From: Fragilaria radians
Lineage: Eukaryota > Bacillariophyta > Fragilariophyceae > Fragilariales > Fragilariaceae
Length of the DNA: 64,000 bases
Reading direction: 5' to 3'
NCBI GenBank assembly: GCA_900642245.1
Contig: CAAAJI010000012.1
Coordinates: 328,333 to 392,332, forward strand
The notes under the pieces are model-generated. The model saw only the letters and a list, made by a program, of their open reading frames with translations. It was not told where the DNA came from and did not search any database. Both the position numbers and the translations under genes were made by a program. This document shows positions 51,494 to 63,460 of the stretch, in pieces. How positions within the stretch are numbered: position 1 is the first letter of the stretch; the number at the start of each line of letters is the position of its first letter.

Positions 51494-54440
51494 AATGCCG
51501 TAATAATCAGACTGTGGGAATCAAACGCTAATGCCCCAAGCGTCCTTGTCAATTCCTAGTTTTATATTATGACTATGCTATTGATACATAAACTAAAGTA
51601 CAAAAGTTCATTCATATAATTTTGCTTGAAAAAATCTAGAAGTGTGCTTTTTCCGATGGTGGCATATCGTGATGAATCCGTTTGAACAATGTAGAGAATG
51701 ATGGCAACATATTGTTGATTGATTGGGACAATTTGAGAGATTATCAGTCAAAAAAAATCCCATCGAAATCATGCAGTCGTTGCAAACTATGTACTCATTC
51801 CTCGGGAATTTTCGGGTTACAGATTTGGTTATATCAATCTAAATGAAGATTAAACACTATCGTTGTGAATAATATTATTTGGGAGATGATATGGTGTAAA
51901 ATATCTTCACTGCTGTAAGAACATGTAGCTGGTCGTCTCTTTTCTGAAGGGATCATCAAAGACTAAGTCTAAGCACTTTCAGAGCCAAAGGATGATAAAA
52001 TAAGAGAGAGTATTGTTTTGTTCATGATTGAGATGGATTAAAAATGCAGTTGCCGAGATGATTGACAAAAGAGATCTGTATATAGATTGTGATAGTAAGC
52101 AATAGGAAAATAGTTTTGCTGCTTTAGAATTAAATTCTTCAAAATCAGAGATAAAAATTCTGCTGCAAATGTATACATCAATTCGTGAAGGAAATTCAGG
52201 AATTTAAGCATTTGAAGAAAAGGCATTCAATCAAGTAACTGTATTGACTAGGTATTAGTCGCAGACATAATAATTCTGTGATAGCAGCGAGAGTAACTGG
52301 GATGTGAATGGCAAAAAAATAAACCCTCTTGGTGTCGGAGAGGTGAGACTTAAAATGCCAAGAAAGTTGCAACTAAGGGGAGAATCCTGAATTGCTATAT
52401 CAAGAGGCAACACAATGTAGCGAAAATGAAATTTTCCTCGATGATGAGTAGTTACTACTGAAGATAAGAATGTGTGGATTATGGATACTCTAATTTCACA
52501 ATCTTTTGTAATAAGGAAGGTTACAAGGTAATATTTTAAAAATGCTTGAATGAATATAATCAGCCTTGGGTAGAAGAAGGACTCATCTAATCATCTTTCT
52601 TGAAGTGATTGTTGATAATTAAAGGATCACCACGCCTCGGTCACCCTTGATCTTTCAAACGATTACATTGTGCTTCTTTATGGTCAAATGCTCCTTACTT
52701 TAAAATTTTCCTTTAAATTAAAGGCATAGACTTCAGTAACTTTGCTGTCAATGCTTAGGATTTAATTAGTTTCTATTTCTCTAGACAACATTTCTCTATT
52801 TCTATGTCTTTTCGCCAAAAGCCATTCCTTGAAACATAAAAATTAACAGGTTATTTTCAGATTACAGCGGACATCACGATGTCATCATATGTCCATTTTG
52901 ACACCATGTCTTCGAGCTTCCTCTTCACCTTTTCAAGTACGGCAAGTATTTCGAGATTCATTCATTTTGAGAACAATTCCACAGAGCTATTTCTAATGCT
53001 ACCAAGGAATGGACTGAAGTAATTTAACTTGTTTATCAACGTCTTCCATGTTTCAACAGCCTTTTCATTGTAACTCAATTTGTTGCTGGCATTTGCAAGG
53101 TCTCTAAAAAAATTGTTTGTGTCATCAATACTTGCAATGATATGAAACGGAAAGTTCACCAAGGCCAATATGCCAAAATTCGAAAGGAAACTATGTTTAT
53201 TTACCTTCAAACTTTGAATCAAAAGTCTAAACATGGTCTCCTTCATAGGTAGTCCTGTCTTTGCTGCTGCACTTTGTTAGCTCTCTTCTTTCTTCTTAGT
53301 CGTTTTTTTTCAGGTCGGTTATCTTAAGACTTCTTGTAGGATTCTATTCTTCTCAAGTCTTGCTCCATTTCATCATACAATTAGGTATGGATAATAACAA
53401 GACTTTCTTCCAAAACTTCAGGACGTGCTAATGTTAGATTGGCATCTGGACCCTATGCAGAGTCCCAAAGCACCTGAAATTCATCCATCGAAAAATGTTG
53501 TTTGGGCTGATAGAGAGAAGTTGAGCAGGTGTATTTTCAGGCTCTTTTTATTCACTTTGCCATAATGAAATGGCATGAAATTGCCAAGCATCACTTTGTA
53601 ATTTTGATTTGCAGACATTTCGTATTGTGGAATTATATTTTTTAACTTTGGCATCTAGTATATTGTTTAAGTTCGATAAAGCTGTTCTAGTAGTAAAAAA
53701 TACAATTAGACATATGCTACATTGAAAAGGTTGTAAATGCAATACCTTGTAATTCGTTTATATTGAAATACAAAGTCTGGCTTGTGACTACTCAACAAAG
53801 GGAATATCAACAATTAAATTTCCGTATTGCTGGCGCGGAATTCTATAAACAACTTGGATTGCATTTCCCAGATAATACATTGGTAACATTGCCCTTTCCT
53901 ACACAAGTATTCTCTGAGTCTTGCGTATGTATTTGGTGGCAGGAGATCAATGACAACGCTTAAGATTGTAATGTTGCGTTGGCCAATCTAGAAAGGTTGA
54001 GGATCAGATTGTGAACCAAGTTCATTACTTTACGCTGAGATGCACAAAGTGATATTATTATCTACCTTATAATTTTCTAAAATTGATTTTGAGAAACCAA
54101 GTTCATTACTTTATGCTGAAATGCACAAAGTGATATTATTATCTACTTTATTATTTTTCTGAAATTGATTTTGAAGTGATTCTTGTCAACAGCCACATCA
54201 GCCCTTTAAAAGGGCTCTCGCCATTACTATCTTTGGACAAATGAGTCCGTGTCAGTTGTGGTGTGATCTCTATACAAATCTTGTTGGGATTCAAGATAAA
54301 TGAGCTTTTTTTCTCAATGTTATTTTTAAAGTATTATTCTTAGCTTTTAGATATAAAGTAATTAAAATGGACAGTTAATGTCTTTACTATCAATTCCTAG
54401 ATGTGTAACTAAATGGAATATTTTGATTCTATATGTATTT
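51494..54440. other. Gene-poor spacer, 2.9 kb
   Basis: AT-rich with short frames only; a 94-codon minus frame at 52,962-53,246 is the longest and unrecognised. It contains one tandem duplication (54,014-54,176), listed separately. Confidence 0.4.
54014..54176. repeat. 81-bp tandem duplication
   Basis: Two head-to-tail copies, 54,014-54,094 and 54,095-54,176, begin AACCAAGTTCATTACTTTA and end in an AAATTGATTTTGA segment. They differ at only a few bases (for example C/T in TTTACGCTG/TTTATGCTG). This is a recent local duplication in non-coding sequence. Confidence 0.85.
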
Positions 54441-54448
54441 GTTTACTG

Positions 54449-54491
54449 ACAGCCTGAGATGTCTCCAATACTGGTACACACATACATCTCC
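54449..54491 (-). repeat. Dispersed LTR-like motif, copy 2
   Basis: It shares GTCTCCAATACTGGTACACA and the following CATACATCTC with the copy at 358-402. It lies just past the C-terminal end of a gypsy integrase relic on the minus strand, as the start of a 3' LTR would, which is why I read the motif as LTR sequence. Confidence 0.45.
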
Positions 54492-54550
54492 TTGTCTACT
54501 ATTCATGATAGAATGAAAATTGCTCATTTCCCTAACAGATATCTTAATGA

Positions 54551-55095
54551 AGGGTTTCTATTTGGCTGATACCTCAAGGTATGGCATTGGTCCCAAGATC
54601 ATCCTTAATTTGGAGTTTATTGACATGGGGTGATCCTGTGGATATTCACCTTCTCTGATATACTTTCTTTTTGAATTTTGATTGTTACATTTTTGATTTA
54701 CCTTTGTGACTGGGTATGGTCCTTTACTTGATGCTGATAACGCTGGTAGGATCCCACGAGATTCCAATAAAACTTGGTCTCCAACCTTGTATTGTTAAGA
54801 AATTTGGTTTTTGTTTTCTTTCTAATTGGACTTATTAGTTATGTCTTATTTAGCCTTTAGAATTTGATTCCAATTTGTTTTAAACGCAATATTGTGAACA
54901 CATCTCTACAAAACACAAGTTGGCAGGTAGTTGACTGATATGTTGTGAGATGGGTGCCTCTTATATCCCATGGAGTAGATCGAAGAAAGAAATCAAATGG
55001 ATTGTCTTTCACAAAATTTCCATTTTCCAAGTCACATGCATTACAATTCCTATATTTTCAGGTCACTTTTGTAAACATTTAAAAAGGCAGTGAAG
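54551..55095 (-). mobile_element. Ty3/gypsy integrase C-terminus relic
   Basis: Minus-strand frames give FDFFLRSTPWDIRGTHLTTY and QSTTCQLVFCRDVFTIL (about 55,010-54,900), then YKVGDQVLLESRGILPALSA and SSKGPYPVTKVNQ (54,800-54,700). These match the gypsy integrase end: the HTTxQxTPxQLVFGRD block, then YxVGDxVLL and the GPY module that gives the domain its name. Two frame changes and the absence of the integrase core show a relic. The family resembles the one at 11.2-12.4 kb, so both may derive from the same lineage. Confidence 0.72.
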
Positions 55096-55200
55096 CATGC
55101 TATACTGAGGTGATGATGGTTTGTGATCATGAATGCTTGATGCATATGCAAAAGATATATGAAAAAGCAATAGAAATGGAAATCCTAATTTTAGAAGAAA

Positions 55201-56142
55201 TTAAATGTATCTAAATTTGCATACATCCCAACCTAGCCGACGTTTGCTTGTTACAAGTCGACGCTTTTCAAGTAACACTTCCTCTAGTGTATGCAGTTGT
55301 TGAAGAGAATGCATGTCTGTCCATAAGTTATTGCTTCGGAATGTCCTTGTTGTCCATAGAAGAAGTTTCGCTACTCGACTCCATTCCGCAGACGTACCGA
55401 CGGCTGCACAGGGAACTCCATATTGTCGTTCTAACTCAAAGAGCCAATTCACACTTCGAGGCTCATTCATTGCTTCAACTTCACAAAAAAGAGTAAACTT
55501 TTCAGGAAGCTCCTCTCTCGTAGAGGCCTGCGTTGGAGTTGTGTCCAAATCGACCATCATTCCACCATTATTTTGACTTGCCATTGCAAGGTATCGTAGA
55601 TAGCAGGCCCATGAACTTCTTTGTTCGGGGATGGAAAGGTTTAGCGTCTCTGCTACGGATTGATTAAACGCCTGAAATTCAGGATGCTTCATGGCGTCTT
55701 GAATACTCAATACCTTAGGATCATACCCGTAACTTCGCCAACTATTTTTCCAGTTTTCTATCATTATGTTATCCTTTTCTTTCAAGTTCCTCGCTCTCTC
55801 AACGTACCACGTGAAAACTTCGGGATCCTTCACCGTTAATCCTTCAACAGGTCGATTAGATGTACCTTCCAATATAACTACGGACTTGCCACTCGATAGG
55901 TCCTCATTTCCATGTAAAAAGTCATAGCTATCGGTCTCACTGAGTAATCTCGAGTCTTGTTTTCTCAAATTTCTGATGAGGATTCGATCCCAGAGACATT
56001 TACTTGTTTGGCAAGAGGTATGAGAGGGAAAGTTTTTGTAGAGCGTACAGAGTAAGCAAAGTAGAATGAAGCAAAAACACAATTTGTTTTTGCTTCCTGA
56101 GCTGATTTGAAAAGTTGAAATAGGCTTGGTTATCTCCATCAT
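55201..56142 (-). CDS. OCH1-like glycosyltransferase (DXD type), Golgi membrane
   Basis: Single exon of 313 residues starting MMEIT. A short cytosolic head is followed by a membrane segment (KLCFCFILLCLLCTLY, about 20-35), giving type II topology. The catalytic part includes ENWKNSWRSYGYDPKVLSIQ, HPEFQAFN, SSWACYLRYLAMASQNNGGM and the metal-binding DLD of VDLDTTP (about 196-198). This is the Gly_transf_sug family, which includes the yeast initiating alpha-1,6-mannosyltransferase OCH1. These enzymes use a nucleotide sugar and Mn2+ in the Golgi. Sugar and acceptor cannot be told from sequence. The C-terminal half (FCEVEAMNEPRSVNWLFELE) keeps the acidic residues expected after the DXD. Confidence 0.75.
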   Translation of the reverse strand: MMEITKPISTFQISSGSKNKLCFCFILLCLLCTLYKNFPSHTSCQTSKCLWDRILIRNLRKQDSRLLSETDSYDFLHGNEDLSSGKSVVILEGTSNRPVEGLTVKDPEVFTWYVERARNLKEKDNIMIENWKNSWRSYGYDPKVLSIQDAMKHPEFQAFNQSVAETLNLSIPEQRSSWACYLRYLAMASQNNGGMMVDLDTTPTQASTREELPEKFTLFCEVEAMNEPRSVNWLFELERQYGVPCAAVGTSAEWSRVAKLLLWTTRTFRSNNLWTDMHSLQQLHTLEEVLLEKRRLVTSKRRLGWDVCKFRYI

Positions 56143-57791
56143 CTTGGAAAGTTGTATTTTACAGCGTGACGATGTATGGTGTGTATACTGTACGCTTCAT
56201 ATCCAATAAAGAAAAAGACATCTCGGACATTACCCAGAAGTTCCTTTTAACACGAAGAAGCCCTTTTATAGCTTCAAGGTACATTTTTATTCGTGACCCC
56301 ACTATTGAGACATCCTTTCCTTGCGATGAGAACCAGACTTTCACGCCTGAATTTTTTTCTAAAAAGGGTAGCCAATCAGAGATCATTTTCTAATGTAGTA
56401 AAATAACCCATACAAAAAGCATTTTTATTTGAGTCCGAGAAATCTATTTTCGTCACAGAATGTAAATGTGGATTGATTTTGAAGATGGAACAAGGTTAGA
56501 GTATTGTGTGTTCTGTATATGGAGAGACAACTTGTGTTTGGGTAGTACATGGCAAGAAAATAATATCCGTAGTGGATAATCAACAAACTTAACATATCGA
56601 TACTATTTTTTACAAAAGGCAAAGAATTTTAAGCGATTCATTAAACGGAATTTGAATCCCTTCCTGCATCCACTCGATCTCTTTTGTACACAAGATTTCT
56701 GTACTCAAAGCATTTCCCACTCATTCTGTGTCCCATTCTTTGTAGCGTTCTAAAAATATGAGGCGTATGATTGTAGTGCATTATTCTTCTACTGATGTGC
56801 TCTATATGAGGCTGTTTTTTCGGTATTTTTCATGATAATAGCTTTCGGAGTATCTGACGTAAATAAACTAGAGTGGCAGTACTATGAAAAAATCAGTCCT
56901 ATCAAGATTGCAGGTAAAAGCAAAGTAGGGACTCCATCATGTGTGCGCAGATTTAATGGGTAGATTTGAGCACCTACTTCACATATTGTAAATTATTGGC
57001 AATATGACAGATGCATGATTTACTGATCAACAGTTTTACTGGATCAATTTGTTTCTAGTCAAGAGTGTGGCAAAACAATTCTCTTTTAAAAGTGATTCTT
57101 TAACTTTTTATCTTAGGAATATTCACAGGATTAATCGTGCTAACCGTTTCATTAATCAATAGAACTTTGTTCACTCAATGCTTTCTGAATAATGGCAATC
57201 TCTACCCAAAGGCTTCCCATCATAGTAACAGAATGATGATTCACCCAGAAGTAGACTGTAACTTCCACTTATGATCTTCATTTAGTCTTGAATCCACTCG
57301 GTTATAAAAACTCCCTGTGTTCTGAATATTGATCTTGAGCATTTCAAATTCACTGCCAAACTGCAACCACATGATTTTAAACTCATCTTAAGTTCCTGAC
57401 AATTCAATCCGAGAAGCCCGGAAGGAAAAATGACGTTGGACGATAAAGAAGAAAAATTGTACGTTGGACATTGTAATTGAGCCCCATGAACTACACCTTT
57501 AGTCAGATTTTCCAGTTGCGAAGGGGGTTACAAATCTATGTAACTAATATGGTTGTTTTCGGAGAGGATGTTTTGACTAAGGGTTCATAGGGTCATTGAT
57601 AGTTCCCTTCGAAATTGATGTCATCAAAAATTCACGTACGCATGCACCACGTAGTACCAGATTAGGCTTACGTTTTTTCATAGATAGTACAAAACTTTCG
57701 TACTTCCGAGAGTATGAATGCAATGCCCTTCAGACATTTTCAAGAACATTAATATTTGTCAATCAAATTTTCATCCCTGGCATAAAACACA
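56143..57791. other. Spacer upstream of the OCH1-like gene
   Basis: About 1.65 kb. Two mirror 75-codon frames (56,159-56,393, one on each strand) may be an eroded or unidentified exon, but neither has a recognisable motif. The right end is the presumed promoter of the small acidic protein gene. Confidence 0.35.
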
Positions 57792-58259
57792 ATGGATCAC
57801 AAAGGCTACAATGATTTCAACGCTATATCTCTGTCGAATTCTCTTAAAGCACTCATACTCCGTGATCGATGTTCTATTCAAGAATATATTAATGACTTAT
57901 GCCGGAAAGACCATGACTGCTACGATTCTGAGGATGAGGATGATTTGAAGGATTCGATTCATCTTACAAGAGATAGACTCTACAGAAAAAAAGAAACACC
58001 GCAGATTGACGATAGCGCTAAGAGAGAAATAATAATTTCGGAAGGATATACTCTCGACATCAATCTTGGTGATCGTCACAAGATTGTCTCACCAAAGGGA
58101 GAGAGGGAGATCCTGCTTCAAGGGAACCTCCCAAAAATCGCTTCTAGATCTGATACCAATACATGGAATTTAGAAGAGGCAATAACATCGGGAGAAAACG
58201 TTATTTGTGAAGTTTTTAACAAAGAATCGAATGAGAACGACCCTGCCTTTTTCATATAG
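57792..58259 (+). CDS. Hypothetical acidic protein (155 aa)
   Basis: An ATG at 57,792 opens a 155-residue frame with gene-like composition: charged, few low-complexity runs, an acidic cluster (CYDSEDEDDLKD, residues about 43-54) and a basic patch (RDRLYRKKE). I recognise no domain, signal peptide or membrane segment. IVSPKGEREILLQG (about 98-111) may be a beta hairpin. No intron signal was needed. It could be a lineage-specific gene or the remaining exon of a larger one. The minus frame overlapping it (57,897-58,079) is a shadow. Confidence 0.5.
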   Translation: MDHKGYNDFNAISLSNSLKALILRDRCSIQEYINDLCRKDHDCYDSEDEDDLKDSIHLTRDRLYRKKETPQIDDSAKREIIISEGYTLDINLGDRHKIVSPKGEREILLQGNLPKIASRSDTNTWNLEEAITSGENVICEVFNKESNENDPAFFI

Positions 58260-61200
58260 ATACATTAGTTATTAAAAGGATAAATGATACTACAAAAAAT
58301 AGTTTCCACATTTTTGAAAATCATCATGTAAGTTTCAAGCCATTTTCCTACTAAGCGATGAAACGAAGATTAAAGTATGAAACATAAATTTATCATGCAT
58401 TCTTTCATGGTCTGAATTTCATGAGATAGTATGCAAAAAATAAGTTATCGAAACATTACACTTATTTTTTAATGCTTTTGGCTTCATGATTTCCCTTCAG
58501 AAATAACCCATTCATACATGGTATCTTTACTGAGAAGGGCTCTACTCACTTTGATGGTTTTAAGATTAATTTCCGTCGCCTTAAGCAACAACGCCCACGC
58601 CCTATGCGATACTTTGCTTCATGATCTCTCTGCCGTAAAGAATTTCTAAGGCCAAACGTTTCGATCAAAATTTGCCATATCAAATAGAGATTATTTTTCT
58701 CATTGCCTCCGCCGCACCCAAAAAAATTCAATTCACCTTTCTTTACATACACACATTTGAAAAGGTCAAGATCATTTCTTCTGATTCACAAATCTATTAA
58801 AAAAAGGGCATCAGATATGTGATAGGTAGATTCTCATATGATGCTGCAGTTCTAACCTCATATGGCTTATTGCATTTGGCTGTATCAAGATGATTGAGCC
58901 CAACAAGGTGATTCCTGAAAGTTGTACACTGTCACATGGCTTTACAATTTAGAAACCATTTTTAATGGCATGACACTTGAACTTGAAATCACACTCACCC
59001 AAGTAAGTGATAGGATATTGACCACAGCGTTTATGATACCAGACAGAATTATGCCCTGCAAGCTTGTCAAATTGACTTGTAGTTGGACTTCCAGCATTAC
59101 AATACAACAGTTTTATCAGTTCTAGAATTGTATTGCAGTATCGCCTTTTTTACAAGCCCAGCAAGGCTCATAGATTTTCCCATATTATCCGGATTTTCAT
59201 TTCTGCTGTATTGAACTGATAGGACTTTAACCTCAGTTTGCCACTGCATTTAACAGATGAGTTTCAATTAGTCTATATAAATACAAGAACTGGCAAAGTA
59301 TCAAAATCAACTATGAAGTTGAAATTGCTTCAAAATTATCTACATCCACAAAATCATCATCAAGGTGAATACTAAAGTTAACCTTCAAAGCGTCTAAGCA
59401 GAATATGGTGATTTTAATCAACATGATGTACCATGAAATTATCATAGCAAAAACGTTTTGGCAAACAGGATACAGCGTAGCGGTAGAATCAAAGCAAGAA
59501 CATGTACAAATATATGAACAGAGAGGAATTGAGTTAGAGATTGACTATTTTCATTCCGGGTAAATTTTATATTTCCTAGTTGGCGTGTCATCCTTGACTG
59601 AGTTCAGGCAAATATGAGACAACTATGACATCAAACACAGGTAACATAAACTCACAACCTGCATAAGCTTAAACATTAACAAAGATCTCTCTGAATCAGC
59701 CAAAGAAGTAGGGGAGGCATTTTTTGTTGAGCACAAATCTATGATTTAGAGTTATTCTCTTCTTGGATTAGAAAAGTGAAATAAAAAAATTGATCTTTCC
59801 CTATTATGTCTTATGCTTGATTCATATGAGTATGTGGAGTGTACACGACCAATATAATTGGGATCGGGGTTCTTTACTGAAACATTTTCAAAGCTACTTA
59901 ACTTCGGTAATGAATATAATTCACTACCATCACACAATTGTAACGGAGAAATCTCACTGCCTGTAATTGAATGTGTAGGTATCTGGAGGTAAGAAAATCA
60001 ATGCATTATTCCGTTAGCAGTATTGGACGTCTCCACAAGTAGTACAGAAATACATCCCGAGGGGCAGATAAATGACCATGATTTCAATTTATCTTTATCA
60101 TTAAATATCTTCTTTTCATCCATAGGGATTTGTTAGCCTTGATGAAAGCCCAGAATGTGTTTAGAACAAGCTTCTTAAAGAAAAATGAAGATCCAGACTC
60201 TCTGAATAGTAAGATATTGTGACTATTTATATACTTTAACTTTAACACTAGCAAGTGAACTGGTAAAACGATTTTCGTGATGAAAGTCACCTTGGGTAGA
60301 AGTCCTGGTTTTTTAAGTAATGTTAGACATCAAGTTTTTTGTAATATTTATCTTTCATCGCCACGTTTCGGTTGATGCAGGCAAGGATTCGCTGTGAAAG
60401 AACATTGGTGTTAAATCTTGCCATGTTTGAGAACTAAAGGTATAAATTAGAATATCTTTGACACATCTTGAAGGTTGAAAAAATGTGTTGGAACGGTAAT
60501 TAAAGCGATAGGAAGATCGCCAAGAAAAGATTAGTTTGCTCTAGAAAAGTAATTTATTAGTCTCACAATTTACACAGAATATTATTTTATAGTGTAATTT
60601 TATTTTAGAACTAATTTATCTTTTCATGGAAGATAACCCTTGTAGAATTAATAGTGAATTTAATGAGAGCCATTGCTCTTTTTGACATTGCTTTCATCCT
60701 AAACGGAGTCAAGTGATCCACACTCCTCGTTCTTAATATCTTTCGAATTTATTTAGTCCCTTTATTGCATTAATATTTTCATTTTTAGTTTTCTGCAATG
60801 CTAACCCTTTACCCCTTTTGACTTTAAGTCATGTTTGATTTGCATCCGTTGCCAACGAAAACAGACAAAGGTTCAGGAGTTCTTTTCCTAATAAAAGCAG
60901 CAAGCCCAATCATGATGAAAATCCAAACAAAAATATCTAACATGTGAAAAGCTTTGCAACAAACTATGCTGTGTAAGATTTGAGGGATTCGCAAAGGCTA
61001 AGCATTTTTTCCACGCTGTTGGGACGCCACGCTTCTGGTCTACCAATTATTTCAAGAGCGTGAATTGCTTTCTCATCAGCTAATGTTGTCATTTACGTCG
61101 ATGTTAGAGACTTCAACATTTACCGAAAACAATTGGACTATAGGTAGGTAGTGCCACTTCTGTGACATTGATCAAAGTCTCTCTGATGTTTTAGGACCTA

Positions 61201-63170
61201 TTAGCAACGCTAAGTATTTGAAGTGGAAGGACAATTAAGTTTTAAAAGGTTAAGACTTTGTGACGTAAAAAAAAGCAATATATGGAATATTTTTCAAGTT
61301 TATTTTCTACGTCCTATTTGTCACTAAGAGGTCAATAAACCATCCCAGGATACACGTTGGTCTAGAGTTGGATATGAAGCTCAATCAATCTAATCAAAAT
61401 AGTTTGACATTTTTCGAAGAATATTTTTAAGTTTTATTTTGGTAGCGTTATTGTAGTTTGAATAGAAGGCATAAAGTTTTACCTTTTTTTTTAGAAGTTT
61501 CGGCAAGTTTAGGGAACGTTTTTGTGATTCCTGGTAGAGCAATAGGGAGTAGTACCGGAGTAGAGGAATAAACCTAAATTCCTCGTGGTAGCACGAGCCC
61601 GGAAGCTGGTGAGCTACCCGTTGGAATAGCGATCAAGTTTCCCGGAACCTTTTTGGGAGAGGTGCAATTTGAGAATCTTTCTTTGATCAATTTGGCCTCA
61701 AGGTAGGCAATACACATGCTGGATAGTGGGCAAATGGCAGATACTTTAATAGCTAGAGCGATTCAAGCTTGGATTCGGACCAGCGTTCTCACGTCATCCA
61801 TTAAAACCCCGAATAAAGGATTAAAGCTAACACCACTTTAAGGCTAAATATTAAGATAATGAATTTTCACCAAAACCCAATTTTGAAACTTATCGCATTT
61901 TTATCAGGTAATCAGGATTCAATAAATGAAAAAAAGATAAAAAATTCAGATAATTTTATAAATGGTAAGATCTAGGGCACTTAATTGCTAGAGATGAGAA
62001 GTGTCACATTTTACCGTCAATACTCATTTGTGAAGGAATACTAGAAAATTTTGAAGAATTTAGAAGTAAGGTCAAAGGTAATTATGGCTCCACATGTCAA
62101 CGATTGCTATTTGGCCCTGATTTCCAAAAAGAATATCAGAAACAGGAGCATATTGCTCTGCTGAGAATTTAGATTCTGCTTATTCAGCATCACAAATCAA
62201 GAAAAATACACTCGCTTTCTATGGTATATGTCTTAGTGTGTACCGGAGCTGTGAAGGGATTTTTATAGAGATACAACAGGAAACAATAAGGACATAAAAT
62301 ATGCCCCGAATTAAGGACTACTTGATATAACACTTGAAAAATGTCAACAAGTTAAGTCTTATCCGAAATTTGAGGCTTCTTGTGCTCCTGCATAGTAAGC
62401 ATAGAGCGAACCGTCAAGATCACAATACCGTTTAGTCATCTAACGATATTCATCACTATGTAAACACACATTTAAATGTCCATAATCACTGATTTGCATA
62501 CAAAAGGCTTAAATGACATCCCTAATAGCACAAATAGTTCTTTGAATTCAGAAAATATCTTCCATCTGCAAAAAGTCAAAAAATTTCGCATTAAGAAAAA
62601 AAAAACAGTTCACACAGGCTACCAGCAAACCTGATTATGAAACGTTACCACCATACTGTTAATTTTGACCCCATGATGCAGATCGGAACCTTCAGTTACT
62701 AAACAGTTAGCAAATTCTGCCATCCTTATCCCACTAAAACTTAATCTCAAAAACCGTTTTAGTTGTTGAGATATAAAATCTATAATTTTGCAACAGATGC
62801 ATATTTTCTATTCAAAAATCAAATTAGGGTTGCTAGTGTCCACAAGTTTTCTATGGAATGACTTTATGAGTTGGCAAGTTGAAGGAACGAAAACTGACAC
62901 AAAATCTTCTCATGCCTCTGTAGACTTTATCTGGAAACGTGGAATCCCATCCGCCTGTTGTCGTGGAAAGGCAAAGCCTGAAATACAAGACGAGTTGTTC
63001 CTGAATAATGAACAGAGTAAATTCGAGTCAAGCATCTGAAGTCTCAGGTGTGCCTATTAAACCTTGGTTGTTGTACAAGGTTATATATATTTAGCATGGT
63101 CATTATATTATCTACATGAAAGTCATCAATTTCACTGAAAGATTCTTTCTAAGTAGGTGCCAAGGAGAGA
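58260..63170. other. Gene-desert, 4.9 kb
   Basis: Very AT-rich with no supported gene. It contains the third copy of the LTR-like motif (60,022-60,062). A plus frame at 62,797-63,039 has no recognisable feature. Confidence 0.4.
60022..60062 (-). repeat. Dispersed LTR-like motif, copy 3
   Basis: It shares GGACGTCTCCA, then GTACA and CATC at the same spacing as the copies at 358 and 54,449, with more differences. Nothing next to it resembles gypsy coding sequence, so it may be a solo LTR piece. Confidence 0.3.
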
Positions 63171-63214
63171 TTCAGAAGATGCTTCTCATCTGCTTATGTT
63201 CCATGGGTGAGCAC

Positions 63215-63460
63215 CAGTCCTGTATTTCGATTCGACTCCATGTTTCACAGGAACAAGAGAAATCCTGGATATTTTGTGGGTTTTAAAGATGATGCAGAAG
63301 GCATCCTGACTTTTAAGATACTGAAGGATGATTTGAGTAGTTAATTACATAGGAGCGCCATGAGATCAGCAGCAGATTCGAGACATAAAATACATGGTTA
63401 TCAATTAAGTTAGATATGCAGGATTCAATTAAACGATGCACCACAGACTTACCCTGTAGT
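63215..63460 (+). mobile_element. Ty1/copia polyprotein fragment
   Basis: The plus strand reads VFRFDSMFHRNKRNPGYFVG, FKDDAEGILTFKILKDDLSS, a stop, then LHRSAMRSA. It matches the copia segment between integrase and reverse transcriptase, where YFVGFxxxxGDALTFKILTDD is followed by VIxRSxVRSA. The stop within the block and the lack of flanking pol sequence show a relic. It is on the opposite strand to the copia relic at 4.5-5.2 kb. Confidence 0.65.

Noticed and set aside
61550..61660. GC-richer patch that looked like a structured RNA or tRNA
   Set aside because: No cloverleaf or T-loop consensus could be built. No tRNA, rRNA, CRISPR array or bacterial-type operon was found anywhere in the window.
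62797..63039. Small plus frame with Trp- and Lys-rich text
   Set aside because: No conserved motif, AT-rich surroundings and no splice or promoter signal.
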